NCBI GenBank assembly: GCA_963971225.1
Contig: OZ020267.1
Coordinates: forward strand, 89,145,648-89,209,647
Length of the DNA stretch: 64,000 bases
Origin: Melieria omissa
Taxonomy: Eukaryota; Arthropoda; Insecta; Diptera; Ulidiidae
Direction: 5' to 3'
Shown in pieces: positions 8,857-20,308 of this stretch. The notes under the pieces are model-generated. The model was not told the DNA's origin, searched no databases, and worked only from the letters and a program-made list of their open reading frames with translations. A program made the position numbers and the translations under genes. Each line of letters begins with the position of its first letter. Position 1 is the first letter of the stretch.

Positions 8857-11278
8857 ATATCAAAATATCATCAAACAAATCCTAGCACTAAGTGGACTCA
8901 GATCAGAAACATTTCTCTATTTGACAACATATGAGCATCCGAATACTACATGTTCATTAAAACACCACAATGAGAATCTGATTAAAGTTTTCGACCGATT
9001 ACAACAATACAACCTGAAGCTAAACGCAAGCAAATGCCACTTTCTTAGACCAGAAGTTATTTATTTAGGCCATTTAATCACCGACAAAGGCGTCAAGACA
9101 GATCCAACCAAATGCGAAGCAGTCATGAAATACCCCACGCCAAAAAACGCAGATGACGTACGAAGATTCATTGCCTTCTGCAATTACTACAGACAGTTCA
9201 TACCTGACTTTGCGAATATCATTAAATGTTTAAACTCTCTCCTCAAGAAAGGGACACCTTTCATTTGGTCAGACGAGTGCGAACAAGCCTTTAAAAATTT
9301 AAAAGAAAAATTAGTTAATCCACCAGTACTCCAATATCCAGATTTCAACAAACCTTTCATTCTAACGACAGACGCCTCAGACTTTGCCTTAGGCGCAGTA
9401 CTATCGCAAGGTGAAATAGGACATGATTTACCAATCTCTTATGCAAGCAAATCATTACAAAAACACGACATAAATAAACCAATCATAGAAAAAGAACTCT
9501 TAGCAATACACTGGGGAATAAATTACTTCAGATCATATCTCTACGGTAGAAAATTCATAGTAGTAACTGACCACAGACCACTAGTTTCTCTATTTTCCCA
9601 TAAAAACCCATCGTCGAAAATGACTAGAATTAGACTAGATTTATCCGATTATGATTTCGAAATAATCTACAAACAAGGCAAAATTAACACGAACGCGGAT
9701 GCACTATCACGTATCAAACTAGACAGTGACGACTTAAAAGCAATGATACCGACACAAGAAGTACTAGCTATAACACGGAGTAAGGCAACAAAATTAGGAA
9801 CACAAGAAAAATTTGAAAAAGGGCAAGAAAAATGCGAAAAAGGGCAAAATAAGAAGAAAGAAATAAATACACGCATCAACAGGACGGACATGTCTCCAAA
9901 GGAGCCTGCGCAACTCCATATTTGGGAATGTACCTCCATGACTGACGTGAAGAATTTGAAAAAATTGAAATTTATTATTGAAAAGCGTCGGCCGACGATC
10001 AAAATATGTAATAATGAAGTGCACGTGACTTGTAGTGATGACCCTTTGGAACTAGATCCAATGTTGGAGAAGCTACACAGTTCACTAAATAAGCTGCATA
10101 TAAAGGAGCTAGCCCTTTGCAGACAGAAATTTATATTTGAAAATATTGAAATGAATGAGTTCAAAAGAAAGTATAATGAACTACATGTAAACAAATATTC
10201 GCCCATAAAGATATTAATCTACGACATGCCACTCCAAATACTAAGCCCGATACAACAATATAAATTAATTGACGAATTCCATAACTCATGCACAGCAGGA
10301 CATTTGGGTATAAGAAAAACCATATTAAAACTAAAGCAAAGATACATATGGAAAAATATGAGACAAATGGTCAAAGAATTTGTAAACAATTGTTCAAAAT
10401 GCACAGCAAACAAAATAACGAGACACACAAAAGAAGCACTGACTAAAACAGACACACCAAAAACAAGCTTCGAGACAATAACAATTGACACAGTCGGACC
10501 GTTACGTATATCAAACGGATACCGATACATACTGACAATGCAATGTGACCTTACAAAATTCGTAATAGCACACCCGATAGAAACAAAAGACGCGGAAACA
10601 ATAGCAAAAACGCTAGTAGAGCAATTCATACTCAAGTACGGTTATTTCAACACTTTGAAGTCAGACAGAGGCACCGAATTCACGAACGAGCTGATGCACA
10701 ACATATGCAAGCTACTTGACACGAGACAAATTTTTTCTACGCCTTACCACCACCAAACAATTGGCGCACTTGAACGCAACCACAGAACATTACATGAATA
10801 CTTACTTGCTTTCACGAACGATTATGAATGGGACAAGTGGGTACCGTATTACACATTCGCGTACAACACGACACCACACGTCGAATCGCTATATTCACCA
10901 TATGAACTAGTGTTTGGTAAACTGCCACAATTGCCAAGTGACACAATAAACAGAAATGAAAAAACGTATGACATTGAGAATTATGCAAATGAGCTTAAAA
11001 TTAGATTACGAACATCAATAAATAAGGCTAGAAATATGATAGAATTAGCGAAAGATAAAAGAAAATCAACATACGATACTACCCTCAATGTAACAAACCT
11101 AGAAGTAGGAGATTTAGTATATGTAAAACTAGAGACACGTAAGAAACTGCAAAGTCCATACCACGGACCGTACAAAATAGTTGAAAGGAAAGGAGTAAAT
11201 ACAATAATAGATATAAATGGAAAACACAAAGAACTCCATAACAACAATCTAAAGAAATATTTAGGAGATACACAATAA
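8783..11278 (+). CDS. Gypsy-type pol, 5' truncated (RT tail, RNase H, integrase)
   Basis: An 831-codon frame with no stop; there is no ATG at its start, and its first 60 residues are encoded by A-rich and unrecognised sequence. Homology begins at NENLIKVFDRL, just after where the RT catalytic YLDD box would be, so the RT is headless. RNase H follows with TTDASD (about 195), EKELLAI (about 235) and TDHRPL (about 260). The integrase has an HHCC finger (H about 500, CxxC about 538) and DDE residues in TIDTVGP, KSDRG and ALERNH (about 569, 627, 663). The C-terminus ends shortly before the 3' LTR. RNase H and integrase look intact. Confidence 0.85.
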
Positions 11279-11568
11279 AGATAAAAACTACATATACACT
11301 TTAATGTAACACACAAAAATAGAATACATTTTAAGAAAACATACAATTACTATTAATACATAAAGTAACTACAAAAAAAAAATATTACACTCGTTTTTAA
11401 GATAAAACATGACACTATAAACTCACTACTATTATTAATATACCACCATTATCATAAATTTACTACTATTATTACCACACTATTATCATATTGTAAAGCA
11501 ATTCCAACCCCCCCCCCCGAAATTCTAAAAATTTTTCCAAGGAATAATTTTTCGCTTAAGGGTAAGGG

Positions 11569-12142
11569 TGTAGTGGTACCGCATGACCACTGATGCCAAT
11601 ACCATAGCGCGCAAGCCAATCGGCAAGACCGACGTGCATCGATCGGTGCGCGCGCCACTTTGTTTACATTTGCAAGTGTCAAGTGTCGCATGCACAAGAA
11701 CGCCGGCGTCACTCAAGTGGCCTGCACTTGCACAAGCGACACATGTCACAACTCATGTGGGCACTTGCACCGATCGCGCATTGCAACACGACCCGACCTA
11801 CCGCAGGTCAACGCAGGGCGCTGGCCCACTTTGGGAAACTGCCGCGTTGTCAGTTTTGACCCGCGTCGTGATTGGTGCAACGAGAAAATATTGGAAATAG
11901 AGGGAGGAGCACTGGAATTGCCCCTTCGTATAACAGTTTGTAAGTTTACTATATAAGAACTAATTTTCGGAAAATAAAGGGAACTTCTCGTACTGAGATC
12001 AAGCGACGCGTTTGTTTGCTTATTTCACTCGGGGAAAACATTGCGGCCTTTGTGGCCAACTTTTACGGCGCACTCTCGCTTCCTAATCAAGAGTACCCGG
12101 ACTACGAACTCGCACCTAAACCACCAGACAGAAACCACCACA
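11569..12142 (+). repeat. 3' LTR of mdg1-like element
   Basis: 574 bp, apparently identical to the 5' LTR, preceded by the purine tract AGGGTAAGGG. A C-run at about 11508-11518 lies upstream. The element ends at 12142, followed by target copy CTAC, after which Transib sequence resumes. Confidence 0.93.
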
Positions 12143-14198
12143 CTACATTGAGGTGCCCACCGGTACATTCACTGTGGTACGGAGTTTGTAACGGCCAGAA
12201 AGTGATGTAACTGGAAAGAAAAAGTATAGTCGCACTGTCGCTATTTAAAATGGGCATGGTCCGCCCACTAAAGGCAGAGTTGCCATACGGAAGTCTTTCA
12301 TAAAATATGAAAATGTCTATATTAACAAATCCAATGTCTCAATTTATCAATGCTCTATATAAAAATGGGTTTGGCTTACCCGTTTAACCCGTTTAGAGCC
12401 ATATTATCCTATTTTTACCATTGCTAAAAAATTTTTTGCTAAAGTGTGATTTAATGCTCATATTTTTTGGAGAATATGGAAAAGTTGAGGAAGGCAATTT
12501 TGTTAAAATTACCTTGCATTATTTACACTTGTTTACAATAAAGAAGAAAACTATGGGAGAAAACTATTTGTATAATAGTTTTATTTCAATTGAACTGTTT
12601 GTGTGGGATTAAAAACATCATATTTGATGATAGTGAAACTGAATAAACTGAACGGTTTGAAAAATGGCAGTTATTTTCTTTCATCCTCGACATTTTATCA
12701 TAGCATTGCATCTTCATAGCTGTGTCATCTCTATGTGAAGCTCTATGGAAATAAAATCAAAAATGGTTTCTTTCAAGCAACTTCATCACCCTCTTTCCAC
12801 CGTTTGAAGGTCGAATTTTGAAAAACGCTGAAATACGTATTTAGTTATTTTTGTTTGAGTATATATATACAAAATTTTAAAGCAATCCGACCAAAACACA
12901 ATGTCCGTCTATATAAGCTTCACCACCCCGTTTGCGGCCTTTCAAGGTCGAATTTTTTAAAATCGTTCCTTTTTAAAGGTTGACTTTTTAAAATACAACT
13001 ATTGACCAAATTTCATCATTATAGCTCCAGCGGTTTGGGCTCGGTGGTGATAGCATACTTGGTTATATATATTCGATTTTTTTTTAAACTATATATTTTT
13101 TTGGAAAACAAACATCATTTTTAAGTCAGTAGCCCCAAATAATTCAGATTGCAAATTTTCAGCGAATTTAGAGCACTCCTTCTATTTTTGTCCCAATTTT
13201 GTATGGAGTCGAAACACTGTGCGTCGGCTAAGTTCCCAGTCGGAATATGATATATTCGTCATTGTTGAGACCTGGCTGAATAATAAAAAAAAATAAAATA
13301 CTTTGATTCAAATCTATACGACGTCTATCGCAAGGATCGTGATGCTATTAAGACTCTTTGTACCAGAGGTGGAGGAGTCCTAATTGCTGCCAGTCGTAAG
13401 CTTCGATCATCGCTCATCCCACTCCTAAATGATGACTCTCTCCTGGACCAGCTATGTGTGCGTGTGCAGGGTTCGTCGTCCGCACTTCTGGTATGCGTGT
13501 CTTATATTCCACCGAACAGCAACGATTCTCTTTATCAATCCCATGTAAACAATATTTGTTCACTGTACAATAAGTTTGGTAGTGATCAGCTTTGCCTCCT
13601 TGGCGACTTCAATTTAAACAATATTTCTTGGTCGCATTTGAGCAACTCCTGCACTCTAACGCCCGCAAATGTCAGCAGTGCCACTGAGCTGTATCTTATT
13701 GATAATTTCCTGAATATCGACTTATCTCAAATCAACGGCATAACAAATAAATAAAATCGTATCCTAGACTTAGTTTTTGTATCAAGCAATATTAATTGTA
13801 AGCTTGCAGAATGTTTTAATCCTATTTCTCCAGCTTGCATGCATCATGCTCCGCTAACTATTGACATAGAGTTTTATGAATTTTTGAATATTAAGCCTAA
13901 AAGTCTTAATGTTAGCTTTAATTACAACCGCTGTGATTTCCGCGCTTTTAACGATTGCTTACTTAGCCTGAACTGGGTTGACTTGTTTTCTAACTCAAAT
14001 GCGGCTACCTGCTTTGATATTTTCAAAACGAAGATGTTTGAAATTTGCCTTCAGACTATTCCCACTCATCTTAACAAGTCTATAAACGGCCGTGGTACAC
14101 TTAAGATTTGAAACATCTTAAAAATTGTAAAAATTAGTTTTATAAGAAATACAAGTCAACCAAAAGTTCCGATTACTTTACTACCTATCAATACTATA

Positions 14199-14790
14199 GG
14201 GTGTTTTTTTTTGAGGTTTGTTTTTCGAATAGAGATAAAACTGGCATTTTGTGGTCAAATCTGGCAACTCTAATGTCATTTATGTTCAGTTTGGTTTGCC
14301 ATTTCATCATGAACAGGTTGACAAAAGAACAACGCTTGCAAATCGTGCAAATTTATTTCGAAAATAATGGTTCAGTTCGCGAAGTTTACCGCAAGCTCCG
14401 TCCATTTTATGGTCGACATCGTCCATCAGAGCAATTAATTCGGTTAACCAAGGGTCGTTTTCGCACTACGTTTACTCTATGTGATAATACGCATCCGCAG
14501 AGACGTCGAACAGTGCGCACCGAAGAAAGAATTGCCGCTGTAGAGCAAAATGTTGAAGAGGACCCGAATGAATCGATTCGCCACCGTGCACAGCAATTGG
14601 AGCTGGTTGAAAATTGGACCTGTAAAATTGGCTTTATTCGAGCCAGCCGCGGCGGCCACATGCCCGAAATCATATTTAAACATTAATGGCATAAAATTGT
14701 CCTTCCAATAAAGCCAAATTGATGGACATTAAAACGATTTTCTTGTGTTTTATTTCAATTCGAAGTTCTATACCTCTAAAAAAAACACCC
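14199..14790 (+). mobile_element. Tc1/mariner element, internally deleted
   Basis: 592 bp with inverted ends GGGTGTTTTTTTTTGAGG / CCTCTAAAAAAAACACCC and TA on both sides (14197-14198 and 14791-14792). It interrupts the Jockey-like ORF2. It holds only the two ends of a transposase gene. Confidence 0.9.
14309..14686 (+). pseudogene. Mariner-family transposase, N- and C-terminal remnants joined
   Basis: The frame begins MNRLTKEQRLQIVQIYFEN, the N-terminal helix-turn-helix of a large insect Tc1/mariner group, and continues through RTEERIAAVEQ. After HRAQQLEL it jumps to the family's last residues (NWTCKIGFIRASRGGHMPEI). The whole catalytic DDE/D region is missing through an internal deletion that keeps the frame. 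It cannot transpose itself but keeps a DNA-binding domain. Confidence 0.85.
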
Positions 14791-16322
14791 TATACTTGGA
14801 AAAGTTGAATTGTCATGATAAGTCACTTTATAAAAAATATATTAATAAGTATGAATCCAACATTAAAAATAATCCAAAAGCCTTTTGGAGTTTCATCAAA
14901 TCTAAGAAATCGACATCTAGTATTCCTAATTCCCTTTTCCTAAACAATAAAATCGCCGGCTCTGCTGAAGAAGCTGCAAATCTTTTTGCTGAGTTCTTCA
15001 GCTCCAATTTCGTTTGTGACGCTGATGTTGTTCTGGACAGTCCACTATCTATTAATTCTTCCCTTTCTCTGGGGTCTTTAACATTGTCTTACGACGATAT
15101 TGAAAATGGCATCTTGAGTTTCAAATCTTCCTCCCAAACTAACGCGGATGGTTTTTCGGCTATTCTCTTTAAACAATGCTCCTCTCTCGTTGAGCCATTA
15201 CTGCATATTTTTAACAAGTCGCTAGCTTCGGGAGTTTTCATTGAAGCTTGGAAGAAAGCTACCATTACACCAATTTTTAAAAGTGGTAATAAAAATGACG
15301 TCTCGAATTACAGACCTATCTCCAACAATCTCAAAACTCTTTGAGGGAATTGTCAAGGAAAAACTTGTCCCTGCAGTACGCAATCTGATTTGCCCTAAGC
15401 AGCATGGGTTCGTAAGTGGCAGATCTACAGTTTCTAATTTAGCAGTATTTACTGATTGTCTTGCGGCCTTTAAGGATGGCCATGAAGTGGATGCCATCTA
15501 TACCGATTTTGCCAAGGCCTTTGGTAGAGTTTCGCACAGAATCCTTGTTTCTAAGCTTGAACGCCTTGGTATCCACTCGTCTTTTCTTAAGTGGGTCGGG
15601 TCCTACTTATCGAATAGGTGTTGTACCGTTGTAATTGACAACACTCCTTCCATGCCTTTTGTGGCCTCCTCTGGAGTCCCCCAGGCAGTATCTTGGGACC
15701 ACTGCTCTTCGGCCTGTTCATTAATGACATCGGCTCTTGCTTCCTCTCAGCTAAGTTTCTTCTGTACGCTGATGATCTGAAGATTTATATTATCAGAAGG
15801 TCGCCTTCTGATTCTGTTGCACTGCAATCGGACCTAGATACTCTTCACGGGTGGTGTGAACAGAATCGTCTGTTTCTTAATATCAAAAAATGCTTTCATT
15901 ATTCTCCAGGAAGGATAACCCTGCGTATAGGTATTTTACTATTTCTGGCTCCACTCTTGGGAGCCTTGGTCTATTTTTCGATTCGAAGTTGTCCTTTTCT
16001 TCCCACATCAACTTTGTCGTCTCCAAAGCATATTCCATGTTAGCATTTATTCGTCGTCACTCTTCGTCTTTCTCCGACCCATATACTCTTAAATCACTTT
16101 ACTCCTCCTATGTTAGGTCTAACCTTGAATATGCCTCGTTTATTTGGCGTCCTTATCATGCTTTCCACATTAACCGTATTGAACGCATACAAGTTTTCTT
16201 ACGCTTCGCCCTTCGTTCTCTCAACTTTTATGATCCTATCCCATCTTATGATTCCCGCTGTTTGCTTCTTAACCTTAAATCACTGGAAGGCCGGCGTTCC
16301 TATCTGTCTTGCTCGTTCATAT

Positions 16323-16743
16323 TGTTACGAATACTAGTTCTAGTGGGCTGTTACGTTTCACTGGATTGTGCAATTTGAAAATGAAACAACTTTGTTTATT
16401 CGAACGCAGCCAATTAAAAACCAACAGTCACTTTATTATTCACAGTTTACACTTTACTGTTCGTACACTTAAGTATTTGCTTAATTACTCCGTGTGGCAA
16501 CTTCACTTGTCAAAACCAGACTGACTCGCTGCGCCGCAACCGGCTGCCTTTTATACCTGTCCGGCCATCGCGCAGATCGTTCTCGCACATTCCCGAGTGG
16601 ACTAAAGGTTTCCATGATGATCGCGACCATCGTTGCCAGATTGGACTAAAAGTTATTATCGCGGCCGTCGTTGCCGGATTGAATTATAGCACGGCGCGTA
16701 GCGGCAGGGTTGCTTTGCACAGCGACAGACTCTCTTCGTTACA
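16323..16743 (-). repeat. 3' LTR of Gypsy G1
   Basis: 421 bp bounded by TGTTACGAAT (left) and TTCGTTACA (right), so in element sense it runs TGTAACGAA...ATTCGTAACA. A purine tract (AGTGGTGGGCAG in element sense) directly precedes it. AAAATGAAACAAC and CTTTTATACC echo motifs in the G2/G3 LTRs, but the rest differs, so G1 is a separate subfamily. Confidence 0.85.
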
Positions 16744-16754
16744 CTGCCCACCAC

Positions 16755-18124
16755 TTAGACTTGTTCGTCCCGAACAAGTGCCAAGGTTCCGCTGTGATAA
16801 TGCGCCAGGCGCTCTAAATGGACTACCTTCAGCTTAGCGCCTTTATTGCTGCAACGTTGAATCCTGTATACCACGTCGCTAATCCTAGTCACGACTTCGT
16901 ACGGTCCTTCCCATGACGCTTGAAGTTTCGGAGACAAACCTTTCCTCCACTGCGGGTTGTAGAGCATTACCAAATCGCCTTCTTGGAACCCTGCTGAGTT
17001 GGCCCGTAGATCGTATCTGGCTTTCACCTTATCGCTGACCAGTTTGGTGCCGCCCCTTATAAACTGGTGAATTTCCTCCAGTTCCGCCCGCTTATTGACC
17101 ACGTAGTCCGTCTTAGCGCCTTCCGTTGTGCTGACTACCCCGAACTTCAAGTCAGCGGGTAACCGCAACTCTGTGCCGAACACTGCTCGGGCTGGAGTGA
17201 GTGATGTCGTGTCGTGCGGGGCTGACCTATACGCCATCAGGAACAGGAGGATATGCGTGTCCCAATCCTTTTGATTCCTGCCTACCACTTTCCGCAGGTA
17301 TTCCCCCAGTGTCCGGTTAAAGCGTTCCACCATACCGTCTGAATTTGGGTGCAAAGGAGTGGTACGCGTTTTTTTATCCCCAGCAGCTCACACACTTCCT
17401 TGAATACCGCAGATTCGAAATTCCGGCCTTGATCTGAGTGCAACTCCAACGGAACTCCGAACCTGGCTAACCAGTTGTTTACCAGCTTTTCCGAGATCGT
17501 AGTGGCCTCCTGGTTAGGAATAGGGTACACTTCGGGCCATTTGCTGAAGTAATCCATTACCACCAGCACATATTTGTTGCCTTGAGTGCTAGTTGGGAAT
17601 GGGCCGGCGACGTCCATAGCAATCCGCTCGAAGGGCACTCCCACGTTGTACTGCTGCATGCGGCCTCGAGATTTTCTTGCCGGCCCTTTCGTGGCTGAAT
17701 ATCGGTCGCAGCTCTTAATCCACTCGGCTACAGACTCCTGACATCCTACCCAGTAGAATCGTCTTTTTATTTTGGCGACGGTTTTGGCGATGCCCAAGTG
17801 CCCTCCACTGGAGTCGTTATGGTATGCCTCGATGACCTCGTTGATTCTGCATTTCGGCACTACTATTAGGGAGTTGCTGGTCCGACCATCCGTGCTCTCC
17901 CATTCGCGGTACAGGCATCCTTCTTTCAGCCGCAGACTTTTCCGCTGTGCCCAGTAAGCTTTAGCGATTGGGCTTTCACCGGCCATCTCCTGCCAGTCTT
18001 GACGTGCGCCTTGCTTCTTGCCTTCGACGATTTTTGCAAGATCCACATCCTCACGCTGGTCCTTTTGTAGCCTCTCCCCAGACCACTCTTCCTCTGGCAT
18101 AACGCTTACCAACCGGATGTCCAC
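16755..18124 (-). pseudogene. Gypsy G1 integrase, frameshifted
   Basis: Two overlapping frames, 17282-18124 and 16755-17354, make up one integrase with a frameshift near 17350, just before the catalytic glutamate. The HHCC finger is at HNDSSGGHLG...WIKSCDRY, with the last cysteine replaced by tyrosine. The DDE core has MDVAGPFP, HSDQGRNFES and, in the second frame, DGMVERFNRTL. The C-terminal part (YDLRANSAGFQEGDLVML...WEGPYEV) is the usual DNA-binding tail. The frame starts downstream of a stop at the end of RNase H. Confidence 0.85.
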
Positions 18125-18169
18125 TATCTGTTCTTTGCTTTTGGCTCGCGAGCATTGCCTGCATTCGAC

Positions 18170-19525
18170 TTAGCACGGACGGCGTGACAAGGCATCGGCA
18201 TTTCCATGGCTACTGCCCTTGCGATGCTCTATCGTGTAGTCGTAGCTCTGCAGTCGCTCGATCCACCGCGCCAATTGCCCTTCAGGATCCTTAAAGTTCA
18301 GGAGCCATCTCAACGCCGCATGATCTGTGCGCAGGCGGAACCTTTGCCCATACAGATATTTGTGGAAGTGTTTCACGCAGTCCAATACCGCCAGCAGTTC
18401 TCTCCGGGTCACACAGTAATTGCGTTCCGGTTTCGATAAAACCCTACTGTAGTACGCTATCACTTGTTCCTGGCCGTCTATTATCTGTGATAGCACACCG
18501 CCAATACTACTCCCGCTTGCATCTGTATCCAGCACAAACATCCCCCCAGGCACGGGGAAGGCCAGAATTGGGGCACTGCACAGTTTTTCCTTCAGACGTG
18601 CAAAAGCCTGTTCCTGCTCCTCGTTCCACTCGAAAGCTTGGCCCTTTTTCGTCAGTTTGTGCAGGCTGCTAGCTATGTTCGCGAATCCCGGAACAAATCG
18701 GCGGTAGTATATGCACAGGCCCAAGAAACTGCGGAGTTCGTGTAGATTGCGTGGCCGGGGCCACTAATTCACCGCCGTGATTTTGCCTTCAGCCGTATGT
18801 ATTCCGCGGGCGGAAACCGTATGACCCAGATACTTGACCTCCTTTTGGAACAGCGAGCACTTCCTTGGGTTTAGTTTAAGCCCGGCTTCTCGTATCCGCT
18901 CGAATACCTCCTTTAGCTTTCCCAGGTGGTCGTCGAAGTTTTTACACATTACGATTATGTCGTCGAGGTACACCAGACACGTCCGCCAATGCAGCCCTTT
19001 TAGCACGCGTTCTATTAGCCGCTCGAATGTTGCTGGTGCGTTGCAGAGTCCAAACGGCATGACGGTGAACTGCCACAAACCATCGCCAACACTGAAAGCC
19101 GTTTTCTCCTTGTCCATGTCTGCAAGCTCTACCTGCCAATAGCCGCTGCGTAAGTCGAGCGTGGAGAACCACTGTGTGCCTGACAATGTGTCCAGGGTGT
19201 CATCGATCCGAGGTAGTGGATAACTGTCCTTCTTGGTCACATCATTGAGCTTCCGATAGTCCACACAAAACCGGGTACTGCCATATTTTTTCTTGACTAG
19301 CACGACCGGCGAGCACCAGGGGCCCGAAGAAGGCTCTATGACCTGTTCTTTTCGCATGTTTTCGATCAAATTTGTGACCTCCTCCCTCTTGGCCAGCGGA
19401 ACTCGTCTGGGCGGTTGGCGAATCGGTTTTGCACTTCCGGTGTCGATGTTGTGCTTCACTTTGGCTGTTCTCCCGCCTGCTTCTGCCGCAAATATTGACC
19501 CATAGTGCTGCAGGAAAGACCTCAC
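18170..19525 (-). pseudogene. Gypsy G1 reverse transcriptase and RNase H, with stop
   Basis: The RT frame (18764-19525) has the primer-grip and palm motifs IEPSSGPWCSPVVLVKKK, STLDLRSGYWQ, MPFGLCNAPATF and the catalytic YLDDIIV. A stop after KITAVN splits it from the RNase H frame (18170-18724), which has DTDASGSSIGGVLSQ, RRELLAVL and RTDHAAL and ends at a stop after ALSRRPC. Apart from these breaks the residues look functional. This segment contains the uninterrupted sequence matching the insertion site of Transib copy 2 (about 18174-18190). Confidence 0.88.
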
Positions 19526-19655
19526 CTTCTATTTCTGCTTAGCCGTCAACTCGCTGCTCCACTAGTCCTCTTGCGGTAGGACGTCCATGTTAAAACTGCT
19601 CTTCTCATTACCTCCAGGTGGGCTACTCTCGCAATTGACCACTGCTACAGCTTCC

Positions 19656-20219
19656 CTACACTCGCCAATTACCTCGTCTTTCTATTCTTCTGCTATTCTT
19701 AGGTTCCACTAATGTACGTCCGATGATGATGTTGTCGTGTCCTTGTTTCGGTGCTTCTACTACCCACAGCCGACTCGTCTCATCGTCCTCGTCCACCTTT
19801 GCCCACACAATCGCCTCAGAATTCGCCGGTATCCTCCTGCGTTGACACGATACAACCTTCCTTACCGCCACGCTTCGCTCATAGCCGGTGTGCAGCGGGA
19901 ATTCAACGTTGGCATATCTCAGCACATTTTCCTTCAGGTCCAGCGTAAAACCGTGCCTAATCATGAAATCCACGCCGATAATCACGTTGTCCATTATATC
20001 CGCGACGATGAACTCATGTTCCAGGCTGCTGGTGCCGATAGCAATCGTTTTTGTAACTTTCCCTCTCACCAGCGCGCGCTCGCCAGTCGCAGTCCGCAGC
20101 TGTATGCCATGCAGCGGTTCCCAGTTCTTCAGCAGCTTCCTTTTTATGATCGAATATGACGCTCCAGTATCCAGTGTCAACACGAACAACTTTCCATCTA
20201 TCATTCCTTCAATTGTCAA
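19656..20219 (-). pseudogene. Gypsy G1 aspartic protease region
   Basis: 188 codons with the retropepsin active site LTLDTGASYSII (about residues 14-25) and the downstream IIGVDFMIRHG motif (about 81-91). A linker toward RT follows and then breaks up. Retropepsins dimerise and cut the Gag-Pol polyprotein. Sequence around 19870-19880 is the unbroken counterpart of the site where a 759-bp element entered G2. Confidence 0.8.
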
Positions 20220-20308
20220 GCTGCTGGGCTGTCGTTTCAGCTGTGAGACAAGGACGGTGGGGCGGCAGTTTGTGGGGATCAGCTCACGCCCCTTTGGGCT
20301 GACCCGTT

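Larger units (their letters stand above)
6521..12142 (+). mobile_element. mdg1/412-like Gypsy LTR retrotransposon, young but gag-less
   Basis: A 5.6-kb element with two 574-bp LTRs that look identical by eye and a 4-bp target duplication CTAC (6517-6520 and 12143-12146). Transib copy 2 provides the uninterrupted target. Inside lie a primer site starting TGGCGA at 7095, three small ORFs, two poly(A) tracts, a pol frame that starts after the RT catalytic motif, and a purine tract AGGGTAAGGG at 11559-11568. No gag, protease or YxDD core is found, so it must have been copied by proteins from a relative. Confidence 0.92.
5952..13221. mobile_element. Transib-type non-autonomous element, copy 1 (split by LTR element)
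   Basis: The ends are CACAGTG with flanking direct repeats CGTCG (5947-5951 and 13222-13226), fitting the 5-bp GC-rich CGNCG duplications known for Transib. The left end reads CACAGTG, a 12-bp spacer, then ACAAAAATA. The right end, read inward, is CACAGTG, a 23-bp spacer, then ACAAAAATA. Without the LTR insertion (6521-12142 plus one 4-bp target copy) the element is about 1.64 kb and matches copy 2 (23281-24926) in reverse orientation. Neither copy has a transposase frame, so any movement needed one supplied elsewhere. Confidence 0.85.
5561..16322 (+). mobile_element. Jockey-superfamily non-LTR retrotransposon, broken by nested insertions
   Basis: One plus-strand element survives as three blocks: 5561-5951 (ORF1 tail and start of ORF2), 13222-14198 (endonuclease) and 14791-16322 (reverse transcriptase). 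They are separated by a Transib-type element (5952-13221) and a mariner (14199-14790) and cut short by the Gypsy element at 16323. Order and frame of the blocks fit one original copy. The endonuclease and RT resemble the Jockey/CR1 group. Frameshifts in the RT show it is dead. Confidence 0.8.
5864..16322 (+). pseudogene. Non-LTR ORF2 (endonuclease and reverse transcriptase), disrupted
   Basis: The first residues of the AP-type endonuclease are at about 5895-5946. It resumes at 13222 with VIVETWLNN, GGGVLIAA, SYIPPNS and LGDFNLNN, has a stop near 13753 and runs to about 14190. After the mariner the RT follows: NADGFSAILFKQ, IYTDFAKAF, ASSGVPQ and the catalytic YADD near 15770. Frameshifts lie near 15320, 15690 and 15890, so three frames are needed. 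The C-terminal tail is cut at 16322 by the Gypsy LTR. A related copy at 40552-41192 shows how this tail should end. Confidence 0.8.
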
